NCBI RefSeq assembly: GCF_002929555.1 | Contig: NZ_PJJP01000039.1 | Coordinates: 248,001 to 312,000, forward strand | Direction: 5' to 3' | Length of the DNA: 64,000 nt | Origin: Cryobacterium sp. N22 | GTDB lineage: Bacteria > Actinomycetota > Actinomycetes > Actinomycetales > Microbacteriaceae | Part shown: positions 37,606 through 47,381 of the stretch, piece by piece | Position numbering within the stretch: position 1 is the stretch's first letter | How the letters are laid out: each line of letters opens with the position of its first letter | Position numbers and translations under genes: made by a program | Notes under the pieces: model-generated | Seen by the model: only the letters and a program-made list of their open reading frames with translations | What the model was told of the DNA's origin: nothing | Databases searched by the model: none

Positions 37606-40600
37606 TGATGGTTCCTTTGTCGCGGGCGACGGCAACGATGACCGGTCCGTGGTTCGCGTAGTGGTTGGCTTCGAAGCGCACGTAGTGCTCCACGATCGAG
37701 CCGGTCAGGCCCGGCAGCCATTCGGACGGGGTGCCGGCGGTGTCAGCCGGGGCGGAATGCGCGGTGAAGCGGGTGGCGAGGGTTTCACCGGCGACGTCGA
37801 CGCCCGCCGCCAGGGCGAAGGTGTCGGCGTCGGTATCGGCGAAGAACACCAGGTCGAGTCGGATGCGGTCGCTGACCTCGAAACCGGCCGACTTGCGGGT
37901 GTCCTGAACGGCGCGGATGAGGTCGCGGGCCAGGCCCTCCGCCTCGAGTTCGGGCGTGGTGGTGGTCTCCAACAGCACAAAGCCGCCGCCGGCGAGAAGC
38001 GCGAGTGCCGAACTGTTCAGCACCGATTCGGCGTCCGCGGCCGTGGAGGCGGCCTGGAGTTCCAGCTCGTACTCCCCCGTGGCCAGCTCGATGCCGCCGG
38101 CGGTGACGACGCCGTCGGTCTCCGACCAGTCCCCGGTGCGGGCGGCCTTGATGACCTGCTGCACCTGCTTGCCCAGGCGCGGGCCGGCGGCGCGGGCGTT
38201 GACGGTGAGCTTGGAGGTGATGCCGTAGCTCTCTGCGCTGTCGGCCGATTGTTCGACAAGGGTGACGGCCTTGACGTTCAGCTCGTCGCGCAGGATGCCC
38301 TCGAACCCGGCCAGGGCGGCCGTGTCGGTGGTGACGACGGTGAGGTTCGCCAGCGGTAGGCGCACCCGCAGGCCGGCCTTCTTGCGCAGCGACAGCACTG
38401 TGGAGCTGACCAGGCGCACCTGGTCCATCGCCGTGACCAGGCCGGGATCGGCGGGGAACACCGCAGCGTCCGGCCAGTCGGTGAGGTGCACGCTGCGTCC
38501 GCCGGTCAGGCCCTGCCAGATGCGTTCGCTGATCAGCGGCAGCAGCGGCGCGGCCACCCGGGTCACGGTTTCGAGCACCGTGTACAGGGTGTCGAAGGCA
38601 TCCGCTCCGGTGCCGTCGGCGGCGACGCCGGCCCAGAACCTGTCGCGGGAGCGGCGCACGTACCAGTTGGTCAGCACGTCGGCGAAGTCGCGCAGGCGCG
38701 ATGCGGCCAGGGTGCTGTCGAGGCGTTCGAGGTCGCCGGTGACGTCCTCGATGAGGTCGCGGGTCTTGGCCAGCAGGTAGCGGTCGAGCACATCGGTGGA
38801 GTCGGTGCGCCAGGTGGCGGTGTAGTCGGTGGCGTTGGCGTAGAGCGAGAAGAAGTACCACGTGCTCCACAGCGGCAGCAGCATCTGGCGGGTGCCCTCG
38901 CGGATGCCCTCCTCGGTGACGATGAGGTTGCCGCCGCGCAGGACCGGGGAGCTCATCAGGAACCAGCGCATGGCGTCGGAACCGTCACGGTCGAAGACCT
39001 CGTTGACGTTGGGGTAGTTGCGCAGCGACTTGCTCATCTTCTGGCCGTCGTTGCCGAGCACGATGCCGTGGCTGATGACGTTCTTGAACGCGGGCCGGTC
39101 GAACAGGGCGGTCGAGAGCACGTGCAGCAGGTAGAACCAGCCGCGGGTCTGGCCAATATATTCCACGATGAAGTCGGCCGGGTTGTGGCTGTCGAACCAT
39201 TCCCGGTTCTCGAACGGGTAGTGCACCTGCGCGAACGGCATCGAGCCGGAGTCGAACCAGACGTCGAGGACATCCTCGATGCGTCGCATGGTGGACTGCC
39301 CGGTGGGGTCGTCGGGGTTGGGCCGGGTGAGCGCGTCGATGTAGGGCCGGTGCAGGTCGGTGGGGCGCACGCCGAAGTCGGCTTCGAGTTCGTCGAGGGA
39401 ACCGTAGACGTCGATGCGCGGGTAGGCGGGGTTGTCGCTCTTCCAGACCGGGATCGGGGAGCCCCAGTACCGGTTGCGGCTGATCGACCAGTCGCGGGCG
39501 TTGCCGATCCACTTGCCGAACTGGCCGTCCTTGACGTTCTCCGGAACCCAGGTGACGTCCTGGTTGAGGTCGACCATCCGGTCACGGAAGTCGGTGACCC
39601 GCACGAACCAGCTCGACACGGCCTTGTAGATCAGCGGGTTGCGGCAGCGCCAGCAGTGCGGGTAGGAGTGCTCGTAGCTGGCCTGGCGCAGCAGCCGGCC
39701 CTGCGACTTGATCAGCTGGGTGAGCGGCTTGTTCGCATCGCTCCAGAGCTGACCGGCGACCTCGGTGACGTGGGGCAGGAACTTGCCGCCGTCGTCGAGC
39801 GAGAGGATCACCGGGATGTCGTAGGCCCGGCAGACGATCTGGTCCTCCTCACCGTAGGCGGGGGCCTGGTGCACGATGCCGGTGCCGTCGGATGTGGTGA
39901 CGTAGTCGGCGAGCACGAAGCGCCACGCGTTCTGGGTTCCCCACTCGCTCTCGTCGGCGTAGTAGTCGAACAGGCGGTCGTAGGAGACGCCCTCGAGGTC
40001 GCGGCCGGTGACGGTGCGGCTGATGGCGGCCGTTGCTTCGGCGGCGCTGTCGTAGCCGAGGTCCTTGGCATAGCTGCCGACGAGGTCGATCGCCAGCAGG
40101 TACTCGGCGCCGAGCACCTCGGTGGTCGGGTCGGGCGCGCCGGCCTGCTCGCGCAGCACCTCGGCATCCGGGGTGCCGTGCGGACCGGCGGGGACGACGG
40201 CGTACTCGATGTCCGGGCCGACGGCCAGGGCGAGGTTGGTGGGCAGGGTCCAGGGCGTGGTCGTCCAGGCGAGGGCCCGCACGGCGGTGAGGCCGAGGGT
40301 CTCGGCCTTGGCGCCGACAAGCGGGAATGTGACCGTGACGGTCTGGTCCTGGCGCATCTTGTAGACATCGTCGTCCATGCGCAGTTCGTGGTTGGACAGC
40401 GGGGTCTGATCGCGCCAGCAGTACGGCAGCACCCGGTAGCCCTCATAGGCCAGGCCCTTGGTGTGCAGTTCCTTGAAGGCCCAGATCACCGACTCCATAT
40501 AGGTGATGTCGAGGGTCTTGTAGTCGTTCTCGAAGTCCACCCAGCGTGCCTGGCGGGTGACGTACTTCTCCCAGTCCTTGGTGTACTCGAGCACCGACTC

Positions 40601-41023
40601 GCGGGCGACGGCGTTGAACGCGGCCAGGCCCATCTCTTCGATCTGGCTCTTGTCGGTGATGCCGAGCTTGCGTTCGGCCTCGAGCTCGGCCGGCAGGCCG
40701 TGGGTGTCCCAGCCGAACCGGCGGTGCACCTGCTTGCCGCGCATGGTCTGGAAGCGCGGGAACAAGTCCTTCGCGTAACCGGTGAGCAGGTGGCCGTAGT
40801 GCGGCAGGCCGTTCGCGAACGGCGGGCCGTCGTAGAAGACCCACTCCGGGGCGCCCTCGCGGTTGTCGATGGAGGCCTGGAAGGTGCCGTCCTTCTCCCA
40901 GAAGTCCAACACCTCGCCTTCGATCTGCGGGAGGTTCGGCGAGGGAACGACTGCTGCGTCGCGGACGGGGCCGGCGTCGGGCAGACCGAACGCGTTGTCT
41001 GTGGGCTGCTGCGGGTACGTCAT
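37598..41023 (-). CDS. ileS: Isoleucyl-tRNA synthetase
   Basis: 1141 residues. The ATP-binding HIGH motif appears as HYGH (75-78, in [11 protein letters not shown]) and KMSKS as [11 protein letters not shown]. The editing (CP1) domain lies between them and the anticodon-binding domain after. The HYGH form and the total length are those of the eukaryote-like IleS2 class, which in other organisms is little affected by mupirocin; resistance here is inference. Start ATG with AGGAG close upstream. A T-box riboswitch precedes it, so expression should rise when tRNA-Ile is uncharged. Confidence 0.96.
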   Translation of the reverse strand: MTYPQQPTDNAFGLPDAGPVRDAAVVPSPNLPQIEGEVLDFWEKDGTFQASIDNREGAPEWVFYDGPPFANGLPHYGHLLTGYAKDLFPRFQTMRGKQVHRRFGWDTHGLPAELEAERKLGITDKSQIEEMGLAAFNAVARESVLEYTKDWEKYVTRQARWVDFENDYKTLDITYMESVIWAFKELHTKGLAYEGYRVLPYCWRDQTPLSNHELRMDDDVYKMRQDQTVTVTFPLVGAKAETLGLTAVRALAWTTTPWTLPTNLALAVGPDIEYAVVPAGPHGTPDAEVLREQAGAPDPTTEVLGAEYLLAIDLVGSYAKDLGYDSAAEATAAISRTVTGRDLEGVSYDRLFDYYADESEWGTQNAWRFVLADYVTTSDGTGIVHQAPAYGEEDQIVCRAYDIPVILSLDDGGKFLPHVTEVAGQLWSDANKPLTQLIKSQGRLLRQASYEHSYPHCWRCRNPLIYKAVSSWFVRVTDFRDRMVDLNQDVTWVPENVKDGQFGKWIGNARDWSISRNRYWGSPIPVWKSDNPAYPRIDVYGSLDELEADFGVRPTDLHRPYIDALTRPNPDDPTGQSTMRRIEDVLDVWFDSGSMPFAQVHYPFENREWFDSHNPADFIVEYIGQTRGWFYLLHVLSTALFDRPAFKNVISHGIVLGNDGQKMSKSLRNYPNVNEVFDRDGSDAMRWFLMSSPVLRGGNLIVTEEGIREGTRQMLLPLWSTWYFFSLYANATDYTATWRTDSTDVLDRYLLAKTRDLIEDVTGDLERLDSTLAASRLRDFADVLTNWYVRRSRDRFWAGVAADGTGADAFDTLYTVLETVTRVAAPLLPLISERIWQGLTGGRSVHLTDWPDAAVFPADPGLVTAMDQVRLVSSTVLSLRKKAGLRVRLPLANLTVVTTDTAALAGFEGILRDELNVKAVTLVEQSADSAESYGITSKLTVNARAAGPRLGKQVQQVIKAARTGDWSETDGVVTAGGIELATGEYELELQAASTAADAESVLNSSALALLAGGGFVLLETTTTPELEAEGLARDLIRAVQDTRKSAGFEVSDRIRLDLVFFADTDADTFALAAGVDVAGETLATRFTAHSAPADTAGTPSEWLPGLTGSIVEHYVRFEANHYANHGPVIVAVARDKGTINV

Positions 41024-41262
41024 GCTTCTCCTGGACGAGGCGGGTGAAAAGCCGCTGGCCTATTCCACGAGGACGCTCGCCCCGACAGGACGTTGCGCGG
41101 TACCACCTCGCTTGCCGTTCCTGAAAGAAGCGAACGACCGCTCAAACAAAGGCTGTGACGGGCCCGACCCGTTCGGCTCTACTTGTCGAAGAACGTGCCG
41201 GGGCACGCTCACAACGTTCTTCCGAAGACTCCCCGGTGATAGCCGGATCTGTGTCTGTCGAT
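41024..41262 (-). promoter_or_regulatory. T-box riboswitch controlling ileS
   Basis: The minus-strand leader contains the T-box sequence GGTGGTACCGCG (41096-41107), which pairs with the tRNA acceptor end. It also has a short Stem I of actinobacterial type with the specifier ATC (Ile) in GGCTATCACCGG (41238-41240), and a GAG-rich strand after it. No terminator with a T-run lies between the T-box and ileS. The ribosome-binding site (AGGAG) is just downstream, so control is probably translational: uncharged tRNA-Ile frees the ribosome-binding site. Confidence 0.93.
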
Positions 41263-41275
41263 CAATACTATCTTG

Positions 41276-41899
41276 TCAGTAAGCCTGATCCCGGTCCAGA
41301 ACCGGGTGGAACCCAGCGCAGACCGGCGAGATCGCGGCGTCCACGTAGCCGGCCAGCTCCCCGCGACCCACGCCGGCGGCGGCCCACTCCCTGGCGGCCG
41401 CGACCGCTGCCGCCACCACCGCGCTCGAGAACGCCCGTCCGGCGAGGTCGGCCAGGGCGGCCTGCCCCGGCCGGGCGCCGACGAACTCGTGCACGAGACC
41501 CACCTGCACGAGAAACCTGGCCAGTGCGGATGCCTCCAACTCGCTGCTCGTCGCCATCAGCTCGTACTGGGTGAGGGCCCAGGGCACCCGGCCGGGCCCG
41601 AACCCCGCCGCCACCCGCAACAGCGCCTGTCGCACCGATTCGGTCACCGGGGCGGACCGGTCGCAGTCGGTGAGCGAGGCGGGCAGCGCCGCCAGGCCGG
41701 CGTCGACATCGACCCAGAGCAGGTCGCTCTTGGCTGAGAAGTAGTTGAAGAAGGTGTTGCGGCTCACCCCGGCCCGCCGGGCGATGTCACCGACCGTGGT
41801 ACCCGCGTAGGTCTGCTCCAGGAACAGTTCCGCCGCGGCCTCTTCGAGCATCGCCCGGGAGGAACCACGGGGACGGCCTGGGGCACGGGAATCGGACAT
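41276..41899 (-). CDS. TetR-family transcriptional regulator
   Basis: 207 residues. The HTH is at about 34-53 (TTVGDIARRAGVSRNTFFNYF), in the TetR N-terminal domain; the ligand domain (about 70-205) is Ala-rich and not assignable. The start at 41899 follows AGGAGA. It is divergent from a complete ABC importer, and the shared promoter region holds a perfect 7-1-7 palindrome (41942-41956) that it very probably binds, repressing the transporter and itself. Its end abuts the ileS leader on the same strand. Confidence 0.93.
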   Translation of the reverse strand: MSDSRAPGRPRGSSRAMLEEAAAELFLEQTYAGTTVGDIARRAGVSRNTFFNYFSAKSDLLWVDVDAGLAALPASLTDCDRSAPVTESVRQALLRVAAGFGPGRVPWALTQYELMATSSELEASALARFLVQVGLVHEFVGARPGQAALADLAGRAFSSAVVAAAVAAAREWAAAGVGRGELAGYVDAAISPVCAGFHPVLDRDQAY

Positions 41900-41941
41900 G
41901 GCTCTCCTGTGTTCTACGATGAGACTCGACGCATCCGTTTT

Positions 41942-41956
41942 TTGGACTGAGTCCAA
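41942..41956. promoter_or_regulatory. TetR operator TTGGACT-G-AGTCCAA
   Basis: Perfect 7-1-7 inverted repeat between the divergent tetR and ABC-transporter genes. AATAAT (41955-41960) right beside it is a plausible -10 for the transporter, so binding would block its promoter. Confidence 0.75.
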
Positions 41957-42008
41957 TAATGCCACAGCAGGCTTTCCCCGCACCGCCTTCGTGAAAAGAG
42001 ACCGCCGC

Positions 42009-43694
42009 ATGCCCCGTCCGGGAATCGTTCCTTCCACCCCGCGCTCCGCCACCTTCGCCGTTCTGGCCGGTGCCGCTGCCCTCGGCCTCGCCTTGACCGG
42101 CTGCACCACCGCCGCGTCGCCCGACGGCGGCGGGAAGCCCACGAGCGGCGGAACCCTGACCTACGCCTCCGGCGACGCCGAGCCCACCTGCCTGGACCCC
42201 CACGTCGGCGGCAACTATCCGCAAGCCCTGGTCAGCTCGCAGTTCCTGGAATCGTTGGTCTCCCTGGACGCCGATGGCACCATCATCCCGTGGCTGGCCG
42301 ACAGCTGGACGGTGAGCCCAGACGGGCTCTCCTGGGAGTTCACGCTCAAGGACGACGTGACCTTCACCGACGGCACCCCGCTGGATGCCGCCGCGGTGCA
42401 GGCCAACATCGCCCACCTGCAGAACCCGGAGACCGGCTCCTCAACCGGATACCTCGCCCTGGCCAAGGTCACCGGTACCGAAGCGGTCTCGGATTCCGTG
42501 GTGCGGCTGAACCTGACCCAGCCCGACAGTGCGCTGCTCGAGTCGCTCGCCCAGCCGTGGCTCGCCATCGAGTCCCCCACCGCACTGACGCGTAGCCAGG
42601 ACGAGAACTGCGCCGCCCCGGTGGGCACCGGCCCGTTCATCGTCGACTCCTGGGTGAAGCAGAACGCCATCACGCTGGTGCGGAACGAGGACTACACCTC
42701 TCCCCCGGCCGACGCCGAGCACGACGGGCCGGCGTACCTGGAAGAAATCGTCTGGCGTTTCATCCCGGACTCGGCCTCCCGCTACGCCGCCCTGCAGGCC
42801 GGTGAGGTCGACGTGATCGACAACGCCCAGCCCGACACCATCAGCCAGGCTGAGTCCAGCGACACCATCGTGCACCTCGACGCGCCGCGCCCCGGCGCCT
42901 CCAACCGCATCGAGCTGAACTCCGGCAAGGCGCCGTTCAACGACGCCGCGGTGCGTGAGGCCTTCATCCGCTCGGCAAATGTCGACGACGCCGTTGCGTC
43001 GCTGTTTCAGGGCAGCGCCGAACGGTCCTTCTCCGCACTGTCCAGCGTCGAACCGCTCGGGGTGTCCCGGCCTAACCTGTTCGACTACGACCCCGACGCC
43101 GCCGACGAGCTGCTCGACGGCGCCGGCTGGGCGGAGAAGGACTCCGAAGGCTATCGCGTCAAGGACGGCGTGCGGCTCACCGTCGTCTTCCCGGTGAGCA
43201 CCAACCAGTCCATCCCCGCCGAACAGTCGCTGTTCGAGCAGATCCAGGCGACGGCCAAGGAGACCGGGTTCGAGGTTCAACTGACCAAGCTGGACCTCTC
43301 CAGCTGGTATACCGCCCTGGGCAGCAACGCGTACGACGCCGTCAGCGCGCCGTACACCAAGATCGGCCCTGACGTGCTGCGGATCCTGTTCCACTCCGAC
43401 GGCATCACCCCGGCGCCCAGCGGCTACTTCGCCAATCACGCCCAGGTCAACGACCCCGAACTGGACTCCCTGCTCACCGAGGCGGGCCAGGTCTCGACAG
43501 GCTCGACCAACGCCGACGCCGACCTGCGCGCCTCGCTGTACGAAGACGCCCAGGACCTGATCCTGAACGGGTTCTACATCCTGCCGCTCTACGACCAGCA
43601 GAACCACTTCCTGCTCGGCTCGGCGGTCGAGGGCGCCCGCGCGCTGCCGACCGTCTCAACGCCGGCGTTCTACGACGCGTGGCTGAACCGCTGA
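42009..43694 (+). CDS. ABC transporter substrate-binding lipoprotein, family 5 (peptide/nickel type)
   Basis: 561 residues. A signal peptide ends in the lipobox LTGC with Cys32, so it is a lipoprotein facing outside. The family-5 fold is shown by GGTLTYASGDAEPTCLDPHVG, LVSLDADGTIIPWLADSW, GLSWEFTLKDDVTFTDGTPLDA and GTGPFIVDSW. Such proteins bind oligopeptides, nickel complexes, opines or glycosides; the ligand here is unknown. The start at 42009 is chosen for the signal peptide. It is the first gene of a four-gene importer under the divergent TetR and overlaps the next gene by 16 bases. Confidence 0.92.
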   Translation: MPRPGIVPSTPRSATFAVLAGAAALGLALTGCTTAASPDGGGKPTSGGTLTYASGDAEPTCLDPHVGGNYPQALVSSQFLESLVSLDADGTIIPWLADSWTVSPDGLSWEFTLKDDVTFTDGTPLDAAAVQANIAHLQNPETGSSTGYLALAKVTGTEAVSDSVVRLNLTQPDSALLESLAQPWLAIESPTALTRSQDENCAAPVGTGPFIVDSWVKQNAITLVRNEDYTSPPADAEHDGPAYLEEIVWRFIPDSASRYAALQAGEVDVIDNAQPDTISQAESSDTIVHLDAPRPGASNRIELNSGKAPFNDAAVREAFIRSANVDDAVASLFQGSAERSFSALSSVEPLGVSRPNLFDYDPDAADELLDGAGWAEKDSEGYRVKDGVRLTVVFPVSTNQSIPAEQSLFEQIQATAKETGFEVQLTKLDLSSWYTALGSNAYDAVSAPYTKIGPDVLRILFHSDGITPAPSGYFANHAQVNDPELDSLLTEAGQVSTGSTNADADLRASLYEDAQDLILNGFYILPLYDQQNHFLLGSAVEGARALPTVSTPAFYDAWLNR

Positions 43695-44668
43695 CGATAA
43701 CCGCCCGGCGGGGCGCACGGCCTCGGCTCCGAGGTCTCGCCCGGCGACTCGCCGGCGCGGTCTTCGTGCTGTGGGCCGTCGCCACCGTCACGTTCTTCGC
43801 CGTGCGGCTGATCCCCGGCGATCCTGCCGAGGCCATCCTCGGCGGTCCGGGCTCGCAGACCTCGCCGGAGGCACTCGCGGCGGTGCGCGCCGAATACGGC
43901 CTCGACCAGCCGGTGCTGGTGCAATACCTGCAGCAGCTGGGTCGTCTGGCCACCGGCGACCTCGGCCGCTCATACGCGCTCAACATGGATGTCGGCCCGC
44001 TCGTGCTCAGCCAGCTCGGCGGAACCCTGCTCCTGGCCGTCCTCTCGCTCGGCGTCGCCTGGCTCATCGCACTGCTCCTGGCCACCTGGTCCACCGGGCG
44101 CGGCCGCATGGCCGCCCGGATCGGCACCGGCCTCGAGATTGTCGGTGCGGCCCTGCCGCACTTCTGGCTGGCCACCACCCTCATCGTGGTCTTCAGCGTC
44201 TGGTGGGGGGTGCTGCCGCCGATCAGCACCGCGGATGCCCGCGGCCTGGTGCTGCCCGTCGCCACCCTGGCCATTCCCCTGGCCGGTTTCCTCGGCCAGG
44301 TCATGCGGGAGAGCCTGAACACCGCCCTGGAATCACCGTTCGTACTCTCGGCGCGGGCCCGGGGGGAAAGCGATCGCGGGGTGCTCTGGCGGCACGCCCT
44401 GCGGCACGCCGCCCTGCCCGCGATCAGCCTGTCCGGCTGGGCGTTCGGCTCCCTGATCAGCGGCGCCGTGGTGGTCGAGACGATCTTCGCGAGGCCCGGC
44501 CTCGGCCGCACCCTGCTCAACGCCGTCACGGTGCGTGACGTTCCGGTGGTGGTCGGCGTGGTGATGGTGGTCGCGGTGGCCTACATTCTGATGACCATCG
44601 TCACCGACCTCGCGTCCAGCCTGGCCGACCCACGGCCCACCGAGCACGGGAACGGAGCGCTCTCGTGA
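43679..44668 (+). CDS. ABC transporter permease (DppB type)
   Basis: 329 residues, six membrane helices. It has the DppB/OppB pattern: AVATVTFFAVRLIPGDPAEAILGG near the N-terminus, a periplasmic-side loop with GLDQPVLVQYLQQLGRLATGDLG, and the cytoplasmic EAA-type loop around ARARGESDRGVLWRHALRHA. It is the first channel subunit of the importer. The GTG start at 43679 lies inside the substrate-binding gene, and the stop overlaps the next permease, so translation is coupled. Confidence 0.94.
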   Translation: MAEPLTITARRGARPRLRGLARRLAGAVFVLWAVATVTFFAVRLIPGDPAEAILGGPGSQTSPEALAAVRAEYGLDQPVLVQYLQQLGRLATGDLGRSYALNMDVGPLVLSQLGGTLLLAVLSLGVAWLIALLLATWSTGRGRMAARIGTGLEIVGAALPHFWLATTLIVVFSVWWGVLPPISTADARGLVLPVATLAIPLAGFLGQVMRESLNTALESPFVLSARARGESDRGVLWRHALRHAALPAISLSGWAFGSLISGAVVVETIFARPGLGRTLLNAVTVRDVPVVVGVVMVVAVAYILMTIVTDLASSLADPRPTEHGNGALS

Positions 44669-45549
44669 GCGAACTGGAGATTCAGGCGTCGGCGACCGGT
44701 CACGGTGCCGGGCGCCCCCCGGCATCCGCGGGCGGCGGCTTCGGCAGGATGCGGGTCAGCGTGGTGGAACTCGCTGCCGTGCTCGTGGCCGTGCTGCTGC
44801 TCACCGCGGCGATCGTTCCGCGCCTGCTCGCCCCCGGCGACCCGCTCGCCATCGACCCGCTTGCAGCGTTCGGCGCCCCGTCGTGGGAACACTGGTTCGG
44901 CACCGACGAATCGGGCCGGGACATCTACACCCGCGTTGTCGACGGGGCCAGGGACTCCCTCCTGATCGGCCTCACGGCCACCCTGATCGGGCTCGGCCTC
45001 GGCGCGGTCCTCGGCACGGTCGCCGGCACCCTCGGCGCCGCGGTGGACTTCACGGTCAACAGATTCCTCGAGGTGCTGTTCGCCTTTCCGGGGTTGCTGC
45101 TGGCCCTGCTGTTCATCCTGGTGTTCGGTCCGGGTCCCGGCAGCGCCATCATCGCGGTGGGGCTCTCCACGGCGCCGGGCTACGCGCGCATCATTCGCGC
45201 CCAGCTGCTCCGGGTGCGATCCTCGGCGTTCGTGGAGGCGGCCACGGTGCAGGGCCTGGGCCGCGGCCGGATCCTGACCAGGCACATCCTGCCCAACACG
45301 CTGGCGCCCCTGCTGGTTCTGGGCACCCTCGGCATCGGTCAGGCCATCGTCTGGGCCGCCGCGCTGAGCTACCTGGGGCTGGGCGCGCAACCCCCGGCCG
45401 CCGAATGGGGCGCCATGCTCTCCGCCGGCCGCACCTACATCACCTCGGCCTGGTGGATGAGCTTCTTCCCCGGCCTGTTCATCGTGCTGACCGCCGTGTG
45501 CGCGACTACCCTCGGCCGCTCGATCGAACGACGGATGAGGCACGCATGA
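44665..45549 (+). CDS. ABC transporter permease (DppC type)
   Basis: 294 residues, six membrane helices. It has the DppC/OppC pattern: HWFGTDESGRDIYTRVVDGARDSL, FLEVLFAFPGLLLALLFIL, the EAA loop RVRSSAFVEAATVQGLGRGRILTRHILPN and the closing LSYLGLGAQPPAAEWGAML. It pairs with the upstream DppB-type protein to form the channel. GTG start overlapping the upstream TGA (GTGA); its stop overlaps the ATPase start (ATGA). Confidence 0.95.
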   Translation: MSELEIQASATGHGAGRPPASAGGGFGRMRVSVVELAAVLVAVLLLTAAIVPRLLAPGDPLAIDPLAAFGAPSWEHWFGTDESGRDIYTRVVDGARDSLLIGLTATLIGLGLGAVLGTVAGTLGAAVDFTVNRFLEVLFAFPGLLLALLFILVFGPGPGSAIIAVGLSTAPGYARIIRAQLLRVRSSAFVEAATVQGLGRGRILTRHILPNTLAPLLVLGTLGIGQAIVWAAALSYLGLGAQPPAAEWGAMLSAGRTYITSAWWMSFFPGLFIVLTAVCATTLGRSIERRMRHA

Positions 45550-47327
45550 GCACCACAGGACCACGCGATGCCTCCTCCCGCGCTGCCGTCGCGCTCGCGG
45601 CCGGCCTGCACCCGCCGGTCGCCCTGCGAGTGGGCAACCTGCGGGTGGGTTTCGGCGATGCGTCAGCCGACGACGCCGTGCGCGGTGTCTCGTTCGAGGT
45701 CCGAGCCGGCGAATGCCTGGCCATCGTCGGCGAGTCCGGGTCGGGCAAAAGCGTCACCGCGCGCAGCATCCTTGGTCTGGCCGGTGCCGGGGCCAGGGTC
45801 AGCGCCGATGAGCTCAGCCTCGCCGGGGAGTCCGTGCTCGGGCTCTCGGAGTCGGCCTGGCGCCGGCGCCGCGGCCGGGCTGTGGGCCTGGTGTTGCAGG
45901 ACGCCCTCGCCTCCCTCGACCCGCTCCGCCCGATCATCCGCGAGATCGGCGACTCGCTGCGCTTGCACACCCGACTCGACCGGGCCGAACGCAGCCGCCG
46001 GGTGCTCGAGGTCCTCGACGCCGCCGGACTGGCGCAGCCGGAGCTCTACGCGGGCCGGCGCTCCGGAGAGCTGTCCGGCGGCCAGCGCCAGCGCGCCCTG
46101 ATCGCCGCCGCGCTCGCCCTCGATCCCCCGCTGTTGGTGGCCGACGAACCCACGACGGCCCTCGACGTGACCGTGCAGGCCCAGGTGCTCGACCTGCTCG
46201 AGGAGGTGCGCGCCCGGGGCACGGCCATCGTGCTGATCAGCCACGACCTCGCCGTGGTGGGCCGCATCGCCGACCGGATCGCGGTGATGCACGAGGGCCG
46301 CATCATCGAGACCGGCACAACGGCCGAGGTGCTGCAGAACCCCCGGCACGCCGAGACCAGGCGGATGCTGGCTGCGGTTCCCGTGGACAGGCCGCGCGGG
46401 TCCAGGCTCGCGCCGGCAACGGCCGTGCGGGAGCCCGTCGTCGCGCACCCGCCCGCGCGTGTCCCCGAGCGCTTGCCCGAGCGGGTCCCCGTCAGCGTTG
46501 CGTCCCGCACCCCGGCGGCAGAGCCCGTTGCCGAACCGGTCATCGCCCTGGAGGCCATCGGGCTGTCCAAGTCGTTCCGTGGCCCGCACGGCACCCTGCA
46601 CCGCGCCGTCGACGAGGTGTCCTTCCGGTTGCCTCGGGGAAGCACCCTGGGCATCGTGGGCGAGTCCGGCTCCGGCAAGACCACCACCGCCAGGCTCGCC
46701 CTGGCGCTCACGGCCGCCGACGCCGGGGAAGTGCGCCTGCTCGGTGAGGCGTGGAGCACGCTGCCCGAACGCGACCGCCGGGCCAGGCGGTCCCTGGTCG
46801 GCGCCGTCTACCAGGACGTGCTCGGATCATTCGACCCCCGGTTGAGCGTGCGCGAGATCCTCCGCCATGCCGTCGCCGCCACCGCCGGGAGCAGCTCCGG
46901 CGGAGGTTCGGCGGGGCGCCGCGCCACGGCCGCCCGGGTGTCCGCACTTCTTGATGATGTCGGCCTGGCCGAGACCCTGTTGGATCGCCGGCCCACCGAC
47001 CTCTCCGGCGGACAACGCCAGCGGGTGGGCATTGCCCGCGCCCTGGCCTCCAGCCCCCAGATCCTGATCTGCGACGAACCCGTTTCGGCGCTGGATGTGA
47101 GTGTGCAGGCCCAGGTCCTCGACCTGCTCGACGAACTGCAGCATGAGCTGGAGTTGAGCCTGCTGTTCATCTCCCACGACCTCGGCGTGATCCAGCACGT
47201 CAGTGACCAGGTCGCCGTGATGAACGACGGCCGGATCGTCGAGACCGGCACTGCCGCCGAGGTATTCCGGGCACCGGCGCATCCGTACACACAAGCGTTA
47301 CTCGCGGCAGTGCCCCGCCTGCCGTGA
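45546..47327 (+). CDS. ABC transporter ATPase with two fused nucleotide-binding domains
   Basis: 593 residues joining DppD- and DppF-like ATPases in one chain. Domain 1 has Walker A GESGSGKS (62-69), signature LSGGQRQRA and Walker B LLVADEPTTALD. Domain 2 has GESGSGKT (372-379), LSGGQRQRVG and ILICDEPVSALD. The joining region (about 280-335) is rich in Arg/Pro/Val and low in complexity. One such protein replaces the usual two subunits, so the importer is complete in four genes. The start overlaps the permease stop. The last codons carry the first copy of a 15-base direct repeat. Confidence 0.94.
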   Translation: MSTTGPRDASSRAAVALAAGLHPPVALRVGNLRVGFGDASADDAVRGVSFEVRAGECLAIVGESGSGKSVTARSILGLAGAGARVSADELSLAGESVLGLSESAWRRRRGRAVGLVLQDALASLDPLRPIIREIGDSLRLHTRLDRAERSRRVLEVLDAAGLAQPELYAGRRSGELSGGQRQRALIAAALALDPPLLVADEPTTALDVTVQAQVLDLLEEVRARGTAIVLISHDLAVVGRIADRIAVMHEGRIIETGTTAEVLQNPRHAETRRMLAAVPVDRPRGSRLAPATAVREPVVAHPPARVPERLPERVPVSVASRTPAAEPVAEPVIALEAIGLSKSFRGPHGTLHRAVDEVSFRLPRGSTLGIVGESGSGKTTTARLALALTAADAGEVRLLGEAWSTLPERDRRARRSLVGAVYQDVLGSFDPRLSVREILRHAVAATAGSSSGGGSAGRRATAARVSALLDDVGLAETLLDRRPTDLSGGQRQRVGIARALASSPQILICDEPVSALDVSVQAQVLDLLDELQHELELSLLFISHDLGVIQHVSDQVAVMNDGRIVETGTAAEVFRAPAHPYTQALLAAVPRLP

Positions 47328-47363
47328 ACCCGCGGGCCTGATGCCCCTCCGTGAACCCGCGGG
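47323..47363. repeat. Pair of 15-base direct repeats
   Basis: CCGTGAACCCGCGGG occurs at 47323-47337 and 47349-47363. The first copy includes the stop codon of the ATPase gene; the second lies just upstream of the next gene's -10. It may be a small duplication or a pair of protein sites. Confidence 0.5.
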
Positions 47364-47381
47364 TACCCTACGCTGAGCCAT

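Noticed and set aside
38486..41047. 853-codon plus-strand frame opposite ileS
   Set aside because: Antisense shadow of ileS; low-complexity product with no domain and no start signal.
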